Source: Tepidisphaera sp. (GTDB lineage: Bacteria; Planctomycetota; Phycisphaerae; Phycisphaerales; UBA1924). From it: DNA of 64,000 bases. The stretch is taken from assembly GCA_016124375.1 (NCBI GenBank), contig WGNV01000004.1, forward strand, positions 248,001 through 312,000, written 5' to 3'. Under the pieces are notes generated by a model that saw only the letters and a program-made list of their open reading frames with translations, made no database searches and had not been told where the DNA came from. This document shows, piece after piece, positions 16,878-25,220 of the stretch. The stretch's first letter is position 1; each line of letters starts with the position of its first letter. Made by a program: the position numbers and the translations under genes.

Positions 16878-18026
16878 ATGAAACATTCTCGTCTGACGCG
16901 CAACGCGGCTGGTCTTCTGGCGATTCTGGTGGCCGGCGCGGCGCTGCCCGCGGCTGTCATGGCGCAGCCCTCCGACGCCAAGCCCGCCGCCGCCGCCAAC
17001 GAAGTGCTGGCCGTCGGCAGCAAGGCCCCGGCCATCAAGGTCAACAAGTGGGTCAAGGGCGAGGCGATCGACAAGTTCGACCCCAGCACCGTCTACGTCG
17101 TCGAGTTCTGGGCGACCTGGTGCGGCCCGTGCAAGCAGAGCATCCCCCACCTCACCGAACTGGCCAACGAATACAAGGACAAGGGCGTCAAGTTCATCGG
17201 TGTCAGCGTGTGGGAAGACAACGTCAAGGCCAAGAGCGGCCAGACCTACCTCGAACGCGTCGATGAGTTCGCCAACAAGGGCCCCCTCAGCAGCAAGATG
17301 CTCTACAACGTCGCCTACGACGGCGAGCACGGCGAAATGGCCAAGACCTGGATGGAAGCCAGCAACTCCGGCGGCATCCCCACCGCCTTCATCGTCGACA
17401 AGACCCAGCACATCGCCTACATCGGCCACCCGATGAACCCCAAGTTCGCCGAGACGCTTGAGAAGGTGACCAGCGGCAAGTTTGACATGAAGGCCGCCCA
17501 GGAAGAGGCGAAGAAGGCCGCCGAAGTGCAGGAAAAGGCCGAGCAGATCGGCCCGCAGTGGCAGAGCGCGATGCAGTCGGGCAACGTGGATGAGGCGATC
17601 AAGTACGCCGATCAGCTGCTGGATCTCGACGCCGAGCAGTTCGGCCAGATCGGGGGCTACACGTTCCAGATGGCCCTGGGCAAGGATCAGCCCAAGGCCT
17701 ACGCCTTCGCCAACAAGCTCGTGGGCGGCGCTCTCAAGGACAACGCCGAAGGCCTGAACGCCATCGCCTGGGCGATCGTCGACCCCAGCCACCCGATCGA
17801 GAAGCCCGACGTCGCGCTGGCCGCCAAGGCCGCGGATCACGCGGTGGAACTGACCAAGGGCAAGGAGCCCGCGATTCTGGACACCCAGGCGCGGGTCTAC
17901 TTCGTCAAGGGCGACGTGACCAAGGCCATCGAAATCCAGCAGAAGGTCGTCGAGCTCTCGACCGACAAGGCCAAGACCGAGGCCGAGAAGACGCTGGCGG
18001 AATACAAGGCCAAGGCCGCCAAGTAA
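16878..18026 (+). CDS. TlpA-like thioredoxin-fold protein with C-terminal helical repeats
   Basis: A 382-residue exported protein. The signal peptide ends near ALPAAVMAQ. The thioredoxin domain (about 45-200) has the active site W81-C-G-P-C-K and the cis-proline segment GGIPTAFIVD. A C-terminal region (about 215-382) rich in Ala, Lys and Glu looks like TPR-type helical repeats (MQSGNVDEAIKYADQLLDLD, then KGDVTKAIEIQQKVVEL). Likely a periplasmic thiol-disulfide reductase or oxidoreductase whose partner binds the repeats. A strong intrinsic terminator follows 30 bases after the stop. Confidence 0.88.
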   Translation: MKHSRLTRNAAGLLAILVAGAALPAAVMAQPSDAKPAAAANEVLAVGSKAPAIKVNKWVKGEAIDKFDPSTVYVVEFWATWCGPCKQSIPHLTELANEYKDKGVKFIGVSVWEDNVKAKSGQTYLERVDEFANKGPLSSKMLYNVAYDGEHGEMAKTWMEASNSGGIPTAFIVDKTQHIAYIGHPMNPKFAETLEKVTSGKFDMKAAQEEAKKAAEVQEKAEQIGPQWQSAMQSGNVDEAIKYADQLLDLDAEQFGQIGGYTFQMALGKDQPKAYAFANKLVGGALKDNAEGLNAIAWAIVDPSHPIEKPDVALAAKAADHAVELTKGKEPAILDTQARVYFVKGDVTKAIEIQQKVVELSTDKAKTEAEKTLAEYKAKAAK

Positions 18027-18056
18027 CTCCGAACCACCGAAGGGATTTGCCTCTCG

Positions 18057-18085
18057 GCCCCGCTCGCAGGAGCGGGGCTTTTTTT
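18057..18085 (+). terminator. intrinsic terminator after the TlpA-like gene
   Basis: A 9-base GC-rich stem (18057-18065 with 18070-18078) closes a 4-base loop and is followed by seven T residues. It lies 31 bases after the thioredoxin-gene stop codon. Confidence 0.92.
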
Positions 18086-18168
18086 CGCGCATTCGCCGCT
18101 GGGCACACTCGCGCGACCGGCACGCCGGCGCCACACATCCTTCCCGCTGCGGGTACACTGCTCCCCGC

Positions 18169-18975
18169 ATGGCCCGCCCCGCCGAAGATCTCTTCCTGTT
18201 CACGCGCGACCAGGTGCGCAGCCTTGATCGCCTGGCCATCGACGAGTTCGGCATCCCCGGCATCGTGCTGATGGAAAATGCCGCCCGGCACGCGGCCGAC
18301 GTCGCCCTCGACGGCGTCGAAGGCGAGGACGACCCGGCCGCCCTCATCGTCTGCGGGCCGGGCAACAACGGGGGCGACGGGCTGGCCGTCGCCCGGCACC
18401 TGCATAACGCCGGGCTCGACGTTTCGATCGTGCTGCTGGGCCACCCCGAGCCCGGCACCGACGCCGCCATCCAACTCGACATCGCTCGGCGCATGCACCT
18501 GCCCATCCGGCACGCGGAAGGGGACGACGCCGGGCAGGTGGTGCTGGAAGCCGCCCGGGCGCTGGGCGGCCCAAGCGTGATCATCGACGCGATCTTCGGC
18601 ACCGGGCTCTCGCGGGCGCCGGCCGGCGCCGGGGCGGGGGCGATCGCCGCCATCAATCAGCTCGCCTCCGACACCTGCCCGGTGCTGGCGATCGACTGCC
18701 CCAGCGGGATGAACGTGGACACGGGCGAACCCCTGGGCGAATGCGTGCGGGCAAGCGTCACGGTCACGTTCGCCGGCCTCAAGCCCGGTTTCCTGTCGCT
18801 GGACGCTCAGGGGTGGCTGGGCGAGGTGATCGTGGCCGACATCGGAGCCCCGCGCGAGCTGCTGGCCCGCATCGGCACCCGGTTATCGGCGCTCGCGAAT
18901 CAGGAACCTCGCGGGCTGGGGGGCGAAGAGTCGATAGACGCTGAACCCCCGCCACGTCAGCGGCGGCGGGGCTAG
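18169..18975 (+). CDS. nnrE: NAD(P)H-hydrate epimerase (YjeF N-terminal domain)
   Basis: Converts the R- to the S-form of hydrated NAD(P)H so it can be repaired. The 268-residue product has the nucleotide-binding loop GPGNNGGDG at residues 64-72 and the DAIFGTGL and AIDCPSGMNVDTGE motifs. Only the epimerase domain is present. The dehydratase partner (NnrD) is not fused and not in the window. The C-terminal tail (AEPPPRQRRRG) is low-complexity and is encoded partly by a 7-base GC hairpin. It is probably the first gene of a co-directional run with the nuclease-family gene, truD and the HAD gene. Confidence 0.93.
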   Translation: MARPAEDLFLFTRDQVRSLDRLAIDEFGIPGIVLMENAARHAADVALDGVEGEDDPAALIVCGPGNNGGDGLAVARHLHNAGLDVSIVLLGHPEPGTDAAIQLDIARRMHLPIRHAEGDDAGQVVLEAARALGGPSVIIDAIFGTGLSRAPAGAGAGAIAAINQLASDTCPVLAIDCPSGMNVDTGEPLGECVRASVTVTFAGLKPGFLSLDAQGWLGEVIVADIGAPRELLARIGTRLSALANQEPRGLGGEESIDAEPPPRQRRRG

Positions 18976-19083
18976 GCGTCTCAGATGGTGCCGCGCTCCG
19001 GCGTGGAAGAGATTCGCTCCGGCTTTTCGCGGCTAGTATGCCCCGCCGGCCCAAGGCCGGCCAGTTTCGGGAGGACCGTCGCC

Positions 19084-19572
19084 ATGGCGGTACGCATGGA
19101 GCTCTCGCGGATCCTGATCCGCGAACTCAACGACTACCAGATCATCGAGCTGCGCGAAGTCGCGCCGGGTGGCAGCACCGACGGCGCGGGTGCGCCCGAC
19201 AGCACACCCACCGACGAACTTGGCGAGTCAGGCGGGCAGATCGAGGGCGGGCGCGCCTTTCCCATCGTCATCGGCCTGCCCGAGGCCCAGGCCATCGAAC
19301 GCCGGCTCAAGGGCATCCAGATCAAGCGCCCCATGACCCACGAACTGCTCGCCAGCGTCATCGAGGCGCTCGGGGGCAAGCTCGTCTCCATCACCATCAA
19401 CGACCTGGCCGACCACACGTTCTTCGCGACGCTCGACATCAGGAAGGCCGACGGCACCCTCGCTCACATCGATTCGCGCCCCAGCGACGCGATCGCGCTG
19501 GGCATCGCCGGCAGCGTGCCGATCTTCGTCGCAGAGCACGTGCTGGAGGCGGCCAAGAACGACGAACCGTGA
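19084..19572 (+). CDS. bifunctional nuclease family protein (DUF151)
   Basis: A 162-residue protein of the BFN/DUF151 family, which in plants was reported to have DNase and RNase activity. Its bacterial role is unclear. The family core is visible as PIVIGLPEAQAIERRLKGI, KRPMTHELLASVIEALGGK and ARPSD-like IDSRPSDAIALG. A Gly/Ser/Asp-rich insert (about residues 28-55) splits the N-terminal strand region. The ATG at 19084 is preceded by GGGAGGA. It is immediately followed by truD. Confidence 0.85.
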   Translation: MAVRMELSRILIRELNDYQIIELREVAPGGSTDGAGAPDSTPTDELGESGGQIEGGRAFPIVIGLPEAQAIERRLKGIQIKRPMTHELLASVIEALGGKLVSITINDLADHTFFATLDIRKADGTLAHIDSRPSDAIALGIAGSVPIFVAEHVLEAAKNDEP

Positions 19573-19577
19573 ACGCC

Positions 19578-20891
19578 ATGACCCCCGACCAGCCCGCGGG
19601 CGCCGCCCGCCCCGATCCGCGCATCGCCCCGCGCGCATACGCCACGCCCGACCTGCCGCCCGTCGGCGGCGTCATCAAGCAGCGCCCGGAAGACTTCCTC
19701 GTCGACGAGATCCCGCTCTATCAACCCTCGGGCCAGGGCGAACACATCTACCTGCTGGTGCAGAAACGGGGCCTGTCCACGATGGACATGGTGAACATCG
19801 TGGCCCGGCACTTCAAAGTGAGCCGGGGCGCCGTGGGCTACGCGGGCCTCAAAGACAAGCACGCCATCACCCGCCAGGTCGTCTCTGTCCACGTGCCGGG
19901 CAAGAAGCTCGACGACTTTCCGATGCTGCAGCACGATCAACTGAGCGTGCTGTGGACCGACATGCACGCCAACAAGCTGCGCCCGGGGCACCTCAAGGGC
20001 AACCGCTTCAGCATCCGCATCCGCGACGTCAAGCCCACCGACGTCGTGATTGCCAACAAGGTGCTGCAGCGACTGGTGACGACCGGCGTGCCCAACCGCG
20101 TGGGCGAGCAGCGCTTCGGCATGCTCGAGAACAACCACCTCGTCGGGCGGCACATGATCGCGGGTGATTACGACGCCGCGGTGCGCGAGCTGCTGGGGCC
20201 CAACGAGCGCTTCCCGCAGTACAACACCGACGCGCGGCGGCTGTTCCTGGAAGGCCGCTTCAAGGAAGCCATCCAGCTCTACCCGCCGGGCGCGCGCACC
20301 GAGATGATCGTGCTGAATGCGCTCTCCAAGGGCAATCGCCCCAAGTACGCGATGATGGCGCTGGACGAACCCGTGCTGCGGTACTACCTCTCCGCCTTCC
20401 AGTCCGCCGTTTTCAACGCCGTGCTTGATGATCGCCTGGAGCGGGGCGAGTTCTCCAAGCTGGTCCCGGGCGACGTCGCGGTCAAGCACGCCAACGGCGC
20501 CGCGTTCGCGGTCACCGATGAGATTGCCGCTGACCCCACCACTGCTCAACGCCTCGCCACCTTCGAGATCAGCCCGAGCGGGCCGATGTGGGGCGGGGGC
20601 ATGCTGCGGGCCCAGGGCGAGGTCGCGCAGCGAGAGCTGGCCGCGCTGACGCCCTACCAGATCACCGAAGAACACCTGGCCGCCTTCGACATGCACAGCC
20701 GTGGGTCCTTGGACGGCAAACGCCGCCCGCTGCGAGTGCCGCTCACCGACCCCGAGGTCGAAGGGGGCGTCGACGAGCACGGGGCGTACATCCGCTGCGC
20801 GTTCGAACTGCCCCGGGGCAGCTTCGCCACGGTGGTGCTGCGCGAAATCATGAAGCCAGCGTCGAACCTGAGCCTGCCGGACGACGAATGA
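19578..20891 (+). CDS. truD: tRNA pseudouridine(13) synthase
   Basis: Makes pseudouridine 13 in tRNA-Glu. The 437-residue product carries the TruD signature GLKDKHA with catalytic Asp93, the conserved NRVGEQRFGM segment, and a large insertion domain as is usual (E. coli TruD is 349 residues, so this one is long). I chose the ATG at 19578. A GTG at 19569 overlapping the upstream stop (GTGA) is an alternative. The 3' end overlaps the HAD gene by four bases. The only tRNA gene in the window is tRNA-Glu, but it is not adjacent. Confidence 0.94.
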   Translation: MTPDQPAGAARPDPRIAPRAYATPDLPPVGGVIKQRPEDFLVDEIPLYQPSGQGEHIYLLVQKRGLSTMDMVNIVARHFKVSRGAVGYAGLKDKHAITRQVVSVHVPGKKLDDFPMLQHDQLSVLWTDMHANKLRPGHLKGNRFSIRIRDVKPTDVVIANKVLQRLVTTGVPNRVGEQRFGMLENNHLVGRHMIAGDYDAAVRELLGPNERFPQYNTDARRLFLEGRFKEAIQLYPPGARTEMIVLNALSKGNRPKYAMMALDEPVLRYYLSAFQSAVFNAVLDDRLERGEFSKLVPGDVAVKHANGAAFAVTDEIAADPTTAQRLATFEISPSGPMWGGGMLRAQGEVAQRELAALTPYQITEEHLAAFDMHSRGSLDGKRRPLRVPLTDPEVEGGVDEHGAYIRCAFELPRGSFATVVLREIMKPASNLSLPDDE

Positions 20892-21580
20892 TGCGGGCCA
20901 TGACGCACGTGCCCGCCGCCGACCCTGCTCCGCCCACGCTGGTCGTCTTCGACATCGGAGGCGTGCTGATCCGGCACCATCGCGCCTGGGCTCCGGCGTG
21001 CCGTGCGGTTGGTCTGCCCGTGCCGGAGAACGTCGACGAGCCCTCGTTTCTCGCCGCCCGGCGCCGCCTGCATCACCTCTTCGGCATCGGCGAGATCGAC
21101 GAGGACGCCTTCTACGCCGGGATGGCCAGCGCGGACACGCAGCGCCTGTACACCCCGGCCGACATCCGTCGCCTGCACGAAGGCTGGCTGCTGGACGAGT
21201 ACGCGGGCGTGGCCTCGCTGCTGGCCTCGCTCCGCCGGGCCGCCCGCGCCCGCACCGCGACGCTGAGCAACACCAACGCCGGCCACTGGCGCCAGATGAA
21301 TGCCCTCCCCGACTCGCGCTCCCGCTACGCCTCGCTCACGCACATCGAGCACCTGCACGCCAGCCACCTGCTGCGGGCCGCCAAGCCCGACGCGCTGATC
21401 TACGAGCGCTTCGAGGTGGCGATGAACGCCAAGCCCCACGAGATTCTCTTCTTCGACGACCTCAAGGAGAACATCGCGGCCGCCTCCTCGCGGGGCTGGC
21501 GCACGGTGCTCGTCGATCACACCCAGGAGACCGAGCCGCAGATCCGGGCCGCGCTCATCGCGCATCGCCTGCTGGATTAG
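20888..21580 (+). CDS. HAD-superfamily hydrolase
   Basis: A 230-residue hydrolase of the YihX/epoxide-hydrolase-like HAD group. Motif I is FDIGGVL with nucleophile Asp22; the usual second aspartate is Gly, as in many YihX-type proteins. Motif II is TLSNTN, the lysine motif is AAKPDALIYERF and motif IV is LFFDDLKENIAAA. Likely a small-molecule phosphatase (sugar phosphates or nucleotides), but the substrate cannot be assigned. The ATG overlaps the truD stop as ATGA, showing translational coupling. It converges on purQ, with 19 bases between the stop codons. Confidence 0.88.
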   Translation: MMRAMTHVPAADPAPPTLVVFDIGGVLIRHHRAWAPACRAVGLPVPENVDEPSFLAARRRLHHLFGIGEIDEDAFYAGMASADTQRLYTPADIRRLHEGWLLDEYAGVASLLASLRRAARARTATLSNTNAGHWRQMNALPDSRSRYASLTHIEHLHASHLLRAAKPDALIYERFEVAMNAKPHEILFFDDLKENIAAASSRGWRTVLVDHTQETEPQIRAALIAHRLLD

Positions 21581-21599
21581 CGCCGCATCAGCTCGCTGG

Positions 21600-22421
21600 C
21601 TACGCCACGGCTCCCGCGTTCTTCGCCGCCTCGACGGCGTTACGGAAGATCCTGAGCCCGGGCGTGTCGCCCTTGCGCGTGCCCGCGTCCAGCCGCGTCC
21701 AGAACGGGTGCCTCGTCCAATCCAGATACCGCTCCGGGTGCGGCATCAGCCCAAACACCCGCCCGCTCGCATCGCAGATGCCCGCGACGCTGGCCATCGA
21801 GCCGTTGTAGTTGTCGGTGTATCGCAGCGCGATCTGCCCGGCCTTCTCCATCGCGCCCATCGCGTCGTCGGTCGTCACGAAGCGCCCCTCGCCGTGCGCC
21901 GCCGGAAGCTGCGACACCGCCCGCGCCAGCGCCGGCTCGGCGGGCAGGCTCTCGGCCAGGCCCTTCGTCCACACGCATACCGACGAGGGCTCGAACTTCA
22001 CGCCCACCCAGCGATCGCAGAACCGTGCGTCCTGGTTGTCCGTCAGCGACGCGATCTGCATCGGCGGCTCATCGGGCCAGCCCTCCCCAGCCCACGGCCC
22101 GGGCAGCAGCCCCATCTGCGCCAGCACCTGAAACCCGTTGCACGCGCCGATGACGAGCGCCCCGCGCTCGATCGCCGCCCGCAGATGCGGGTAGAGCGCC
22201 TCGCGGGCCTTCATCGCGAAGATTCGCCCCGACGCCACGTCGTCGCCATAGCTGAACCCGCCCGGGAAGCCGAAGAGCTCGTGCTCACCGATCACGTCCG
22301 GGGCGGCGATCACTTCGTCCAGGTGCGACAGCGTCACCCCGGCCCCGGCCATCGCAAACGCGCGGCACATCTCGCTGTCGCAGTTCGTTCCCGGAGCACG
22401 GATGACCAGCGCCTTGACCAT
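21600..22421 (-). CDS. purQ: phosphoribosylformylglycinamidine synthase, glutaminase subunit
   Basis: Class I glutamine amidotransferase that supplies ammonia to PurL in the fourth step of purine synthesis. The N-terminus (KALVIRAPGTNCDSE) and the FPGGFSYGDD motif are diagnostic of PurQ. The nucleophile is C94 in GACNGFQVL, and the His-Glu pair is in MPHPERYLDW. At 273 residues it is longer than the common 225-residue subunit. Neither purL nor purS is nearby. The frame is open for 52 further codons upstream, but ATG 22421 begins the conserved sequence. Confidence 0.93.
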   Translation of the reverse strand: MVKALVIRAPGTNCDSEMCRAFAMAGAGVTLSHLDEVIAAPDVIGEHELFGFPGGFSYGDDVASGRIFAMKAREALYPHLRAAIERGALVIGACNGFQVLAQMGLLPGPWAGEGWPDEPPMQIASLTDNQDARFCDRWVGVKFEPSSVCVWTKGLAESLPAEPALARAVSQLPAAHGEGRFVTTDDAMGAMEKAGQIALRYTDNYNGSMASVAGICDASGRVFGLMPHPERYLDWTRHPFWTRLDAGTRKGDTPGLRIFRNAVEAAKNAGAVA

Positions 22422-22501
22422 GTCGCAGGATATGGCCCCCGACGCTCGCAGCGCCGGGTCCCTGGGTCGACAGCCGCTCGCCCGGCCCGGAAAGCAGGGC
22501 G

Positions 22502-22542
22502 AACACAAAAAGGCAAGAAGCCCCGGCCAAGGCCGGGGCTTC
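22502..22542 (-). terminator. intrinsic terminator of the dockerin gene
   Basis: A 12-base perfect stem, GAAGCCCCGGCC (22517-22528) against its complement (22531-22542). On the minus strand it is followed by TTGCCTTTTTG. It lies 53 bases past the stop codon of the minus-strand dockerin gene and before purQ. Confidence 0.88.
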
Positions 22543-22595
22543 CTGCGATCTCGATCAGTTGCCCGAGTCAGAGGCACTCAGGCGATGATGCACAC

Positions 22596-24719
22596 TTACG
22601 GGCACATGCCGCTGGCGATGGTGTTGATGAGGGCATCAACGTCGCCCTGGTCGGCCACGCCGTCACTGTTGAAGTCGGGGTTGATACCGGTGGGGTTGTC
22701 GCCGCCGGCGATGACGTTGATCAGGTAGTCCACGTCGCCCTGGTCGGCCACGCCGTCCTGGTTGACGTCGGGGTCGCAGGCCACGCCGCCGGCGGTGCCG
22801 GCGTGCAGGTCGGCGGTGACGGTCAGGTTCGAGCCCGAGGTCTCACGCACGTGCCAACGGTGGCCGGAGGTGAGGCCGAGCTGGAGCAGGTCGTCGGTCG
22901 CGAACAGGCCGTCGGCCAGGTAGTAGGTGCCAGCGGGCAGACCGGCCGAAGCGCCGGTGGGCTGGTCGCCGTTGAAGGGCAGCAAGCAGCCGTAGTCGCG
23001 AGGACCGGCGTTGCCGATGGAGAACTGGGGCAGACCGGCGGGGGTGCCGCCGTCATCGTCAGAGAAGTACACGATGTCGCCCTGATCGTTGAAGATGTAC
23101 GCCACGCCGTCGGCCTGAGCGGTCGACTGGGTGCAGTAGACCAGGTCGAGGAAGTGGTTGGAATCGATATCGCTGGTGATGGTGAAGCGGCTCCAGGCGA
23201 TCACGCCGCCCGCACCCGCGGTGTGCGCCGGAATCGTGCGCACTTCGTCGGACGAGGCGTTGGGATCGATCGGGCCGAACAGGCCGTCATAGTCGTTGGT
23301 GGAGGCGATGATCGGGGCCACCGAAGGCGCCAGCGGGGTGCCGTTGACGTTGGTGTGCATGTTGAGGGTGAACGCGCCGCCCGGGTTGGTCGCGGCGATC
23401 ACGTTGAAGCCCGAGCCGAAGGTCGAGCCGCCCGGAGCAACCGCGATGAAGTAGTTGCCGGCGGTCAGCTGGCCGCTGCGGCCATCGTACTGCTGGCCAT
23501 CGCCCACCGCGGCGCGACGACCCACACCGAAGGACATCTGGGCGTTGTTGCCCGAGCCGCTGTTGTCGTCGCTGGAGATCAGCCCGCCCGCGTCGTTGTA
23601 GATGCCGATGGCGACGTCGGTGGCCGAGCCTTCCGTGTCAGCATCGAAGAAGGACAGGTTGGCGTCGGTCGCATCGTTGGGCAGCGTCAGGCAGTACCAC
23701 TGCGTGGCGCCGGAGGCGACCATGCCGTTCTGGGGAGCCTGGGTGTCGCTGATGACGCCGATGGTCGTACAGGCGGGCGGCGGAACCGAGATATCGCCCT
23801 GGAGCTGGATCTGGTAGCCGTACTGCGTCGGCAGCCCGCCGGTGGGGGTGACGACGATCTGACGGTGCTCGTTCTGGCCGCCGGTCGCCGCGGTGCCGGG
23901 GGTGCCGAGGAAGATGCCGCCGTCGGTGCAGGCGCCGGGGGCGGTGGTGAACGCGCCGGAGTAGATGTCACGCCCGTAGTCGATCGCGGTGGTTCCGACG
24001 GTCGCGGCGTTGCCGCCCGCGCCGGCGAGGCTGTTGCTGCCGAAGGCCAGGCCGCGCGTGCCCGAGGTCGAGCCGCAGGTCTCGTCGAGCAGACCGTTCA
24101 GGTTGGCCCAGTCGGTGACGGTGGAGCCGGGCTTGATCCAGCCGACCTGCACAACCACGCCGTTGGCAGTGGTCGGGACGGTCACGCTGAGGCCGGTGAA
24201 GGTGAACTGCCAGATGAAGCCGGCGGCCACCGTGCCCTGATCGAACACATAGGAGGCGAGCGGGGTGCTGCCCGGGGTGATCATGCGGGTGTTCGCGCCG
24301 CTGGAGCCGGCGTAGTTCACGTTCGCGGGATCCCAGAAGACGATGAACAGGTTGTCAGAGGTGCTGGCGGTGGGGTTGGTCAGCACCGCGGTGCCGATCG
24401 TCGCCTGCGTGATCACGCGGGGGTTGGCGTAAGGCAGGGCCCAGGGGCTGCCGACGAAGCTGATGTCCTCGAGAACCTGGTTGCAGTTGCCCAGGAACGT
24501 GCCGCCCGTGCCGTTGCCGAACACGTTGGACGTGTTGTCGTACACGGCGCCGAGGGCGCGGCTCTCAAAGCCGCCCTGGATGGGGGGGTTGGCGTACACG
24601 ATGTGGCTGGAGTCGAGGACGACGTTGCCACCAACGGGCAGCGTGCCCACTTCCTGGCCGTACGCGGACATGCCGCAAGCCGCGCCAGCGATCAGAGACA
24701 GAAGACTAATCTTTGACAT
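22596..24719 (-). CDS. secreted protein with C-terminal dockerin-type repeats
   Basis: A 707-residue exported protein. A signal peptide ends near AYGQ. A long Gly/Thr/Asn/Ser-rich beta region includes segments typical of bacterial pre-peptidase C-like domains (WYCLTLPNDATDANLSFFDA, LTAGNYFIAVAPGGS). The last 60 residues hold two dockerin-like calcium loops, NQDGVADQGDVDYLIN and NSDGVADQGDVDALIN, of the kind common in Phycisphaerae surface proteins. The two loops share 26 identical bases of DNA (22639-22664, 22732-22757). Dockerins bind cohesins or act as sorting tags; no cohesin is visible here. Start fixed by GAGAGGAG upstream of ATG 24719. Confidence 0.82.
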   Translation of the reverse strand: MSKISLLSLIAGAACGMSAYGQEVGTLPVGGNVVLDSSHIVYANPPIQGGFESRALGAVYDNTSNVFGNGTGGTFLGNCNQVLEDISFVGSPWALPYANPRVITQATIGTAVLTNPTASTSDNLFIVFWDPANVNYAGSSGANTRMITPGSTPLASYVFDQGTVAAGFIWQFTFTGLSVTVPTTANGVVVQVGWIKPGSTVTDWANLNGLLDETCGSTSGTRGLAFGSNSLAGAGGNAATVGTTAIDYGRDIYSGAFTTAPGACTDGGIFLGTPGTAATGGQNEHRQIVVTPTGGLPTQYGYQIQLQGDISVPPPACTTIGVISDTQAPQNGMVASGATQWYCLTLPNDATDANLSFFDADTEGSATDVAIGIYNDAGGLISSDDNSGSGNNAQMSFGVGRRAAVGDGQQYDGRSGQLTAGNYFIAVAPGGSTFGSGFNVIAATNPGGAFTLNMHTNVNGTPLAPSVAPIIASTNDYDGLFGPIDPNASSDEVRTIPAHTAGAGGVIAWSRFTITSDIDSNHFLDLVYCTQSTAQADGVAYIFNDQGDIVYFSDDDGGTPAGLPQFSIGNAGPRDYGCLLPFNGDQPTGASAGLPAGTYYLADGLFATDDLLQLGLTSGHRWHVRETSGSNLTVTADLHAGTAGGVACDPDVNQDGVADQGDVDYLINVIAGGDNPTGINPDFNSDGVADQGDVDALINTIASGMCP

Positions 24720-25220
24720 CGAAAAACTCCTCTCAACTTTCTCGGGCCGCATACAACGGCCCAAACCCTGGTTTCACCACACACGCACACTCGTTCACGA
24801 CGACCCTGTCACAACCCGCGGCCGGCCTTCACCCCAGTGGGGGGGTTGGAGCGAGCCCGAGAGATTGATCCTTCCAGACCGATCCCTTCGATCGGCCAAA
24901 CCGCAAGGTTGCTTTCGGGACGTTCGAAAAACGCAGATCTATGACCGACAGACTTCCCCTTCCCGGGATACTCCGCACCCGGTGCTTCGACGCTCATCTG
25001 CGCTCTAGACCTCCATCGGAACACAAACCCGATGGGCGCAAACTTCGCACCGGTACTTCCCTCATCCAACAATCTAACGCGCGATTCGGACCGTGCAATG
25101 GGATTTCGAGGAAAATTCACAATCCAGCGCTTGACCAGCGGTAAACCCTTGGGATTTCTACAATAAGCCCCACTGGAGCGACATTACGCCGTCTCGCTCA
25201 CCTGCCCCGATTGCCCATGT
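24720..25220. other. 501-base intergenic region without a visible gene
   Basis: Separates the dockerin gene from the carA stop; both are on the minus strand, so it must hold the dockerin promoter and the carA 3' end. I see a 6-base hairpin GGGCCG/CGGCCC (24744-24762) in the dockerin leader and the ribosome site GAGAGGAG near 24726-24735. No convincing promoter hexamers, terminator, tRNA or coding frame. The region is less GC-rich than its surroundings. Confidence 0.4.

Noticed and set aside
18947..18971. CCCCGCC/GGCGGGG hairpin at the end of nnrE as terminator
   Set aside because: It lies inside the coding frame before the stop codon and is not followed by Ts.
21708..24716. Open frame of 1002 codons on the plus strand
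   Set aside because: Antisense to purQ and the dockerin gene, crossing their intergenic terminator; repetitive GVG/RRA composition and no domain.
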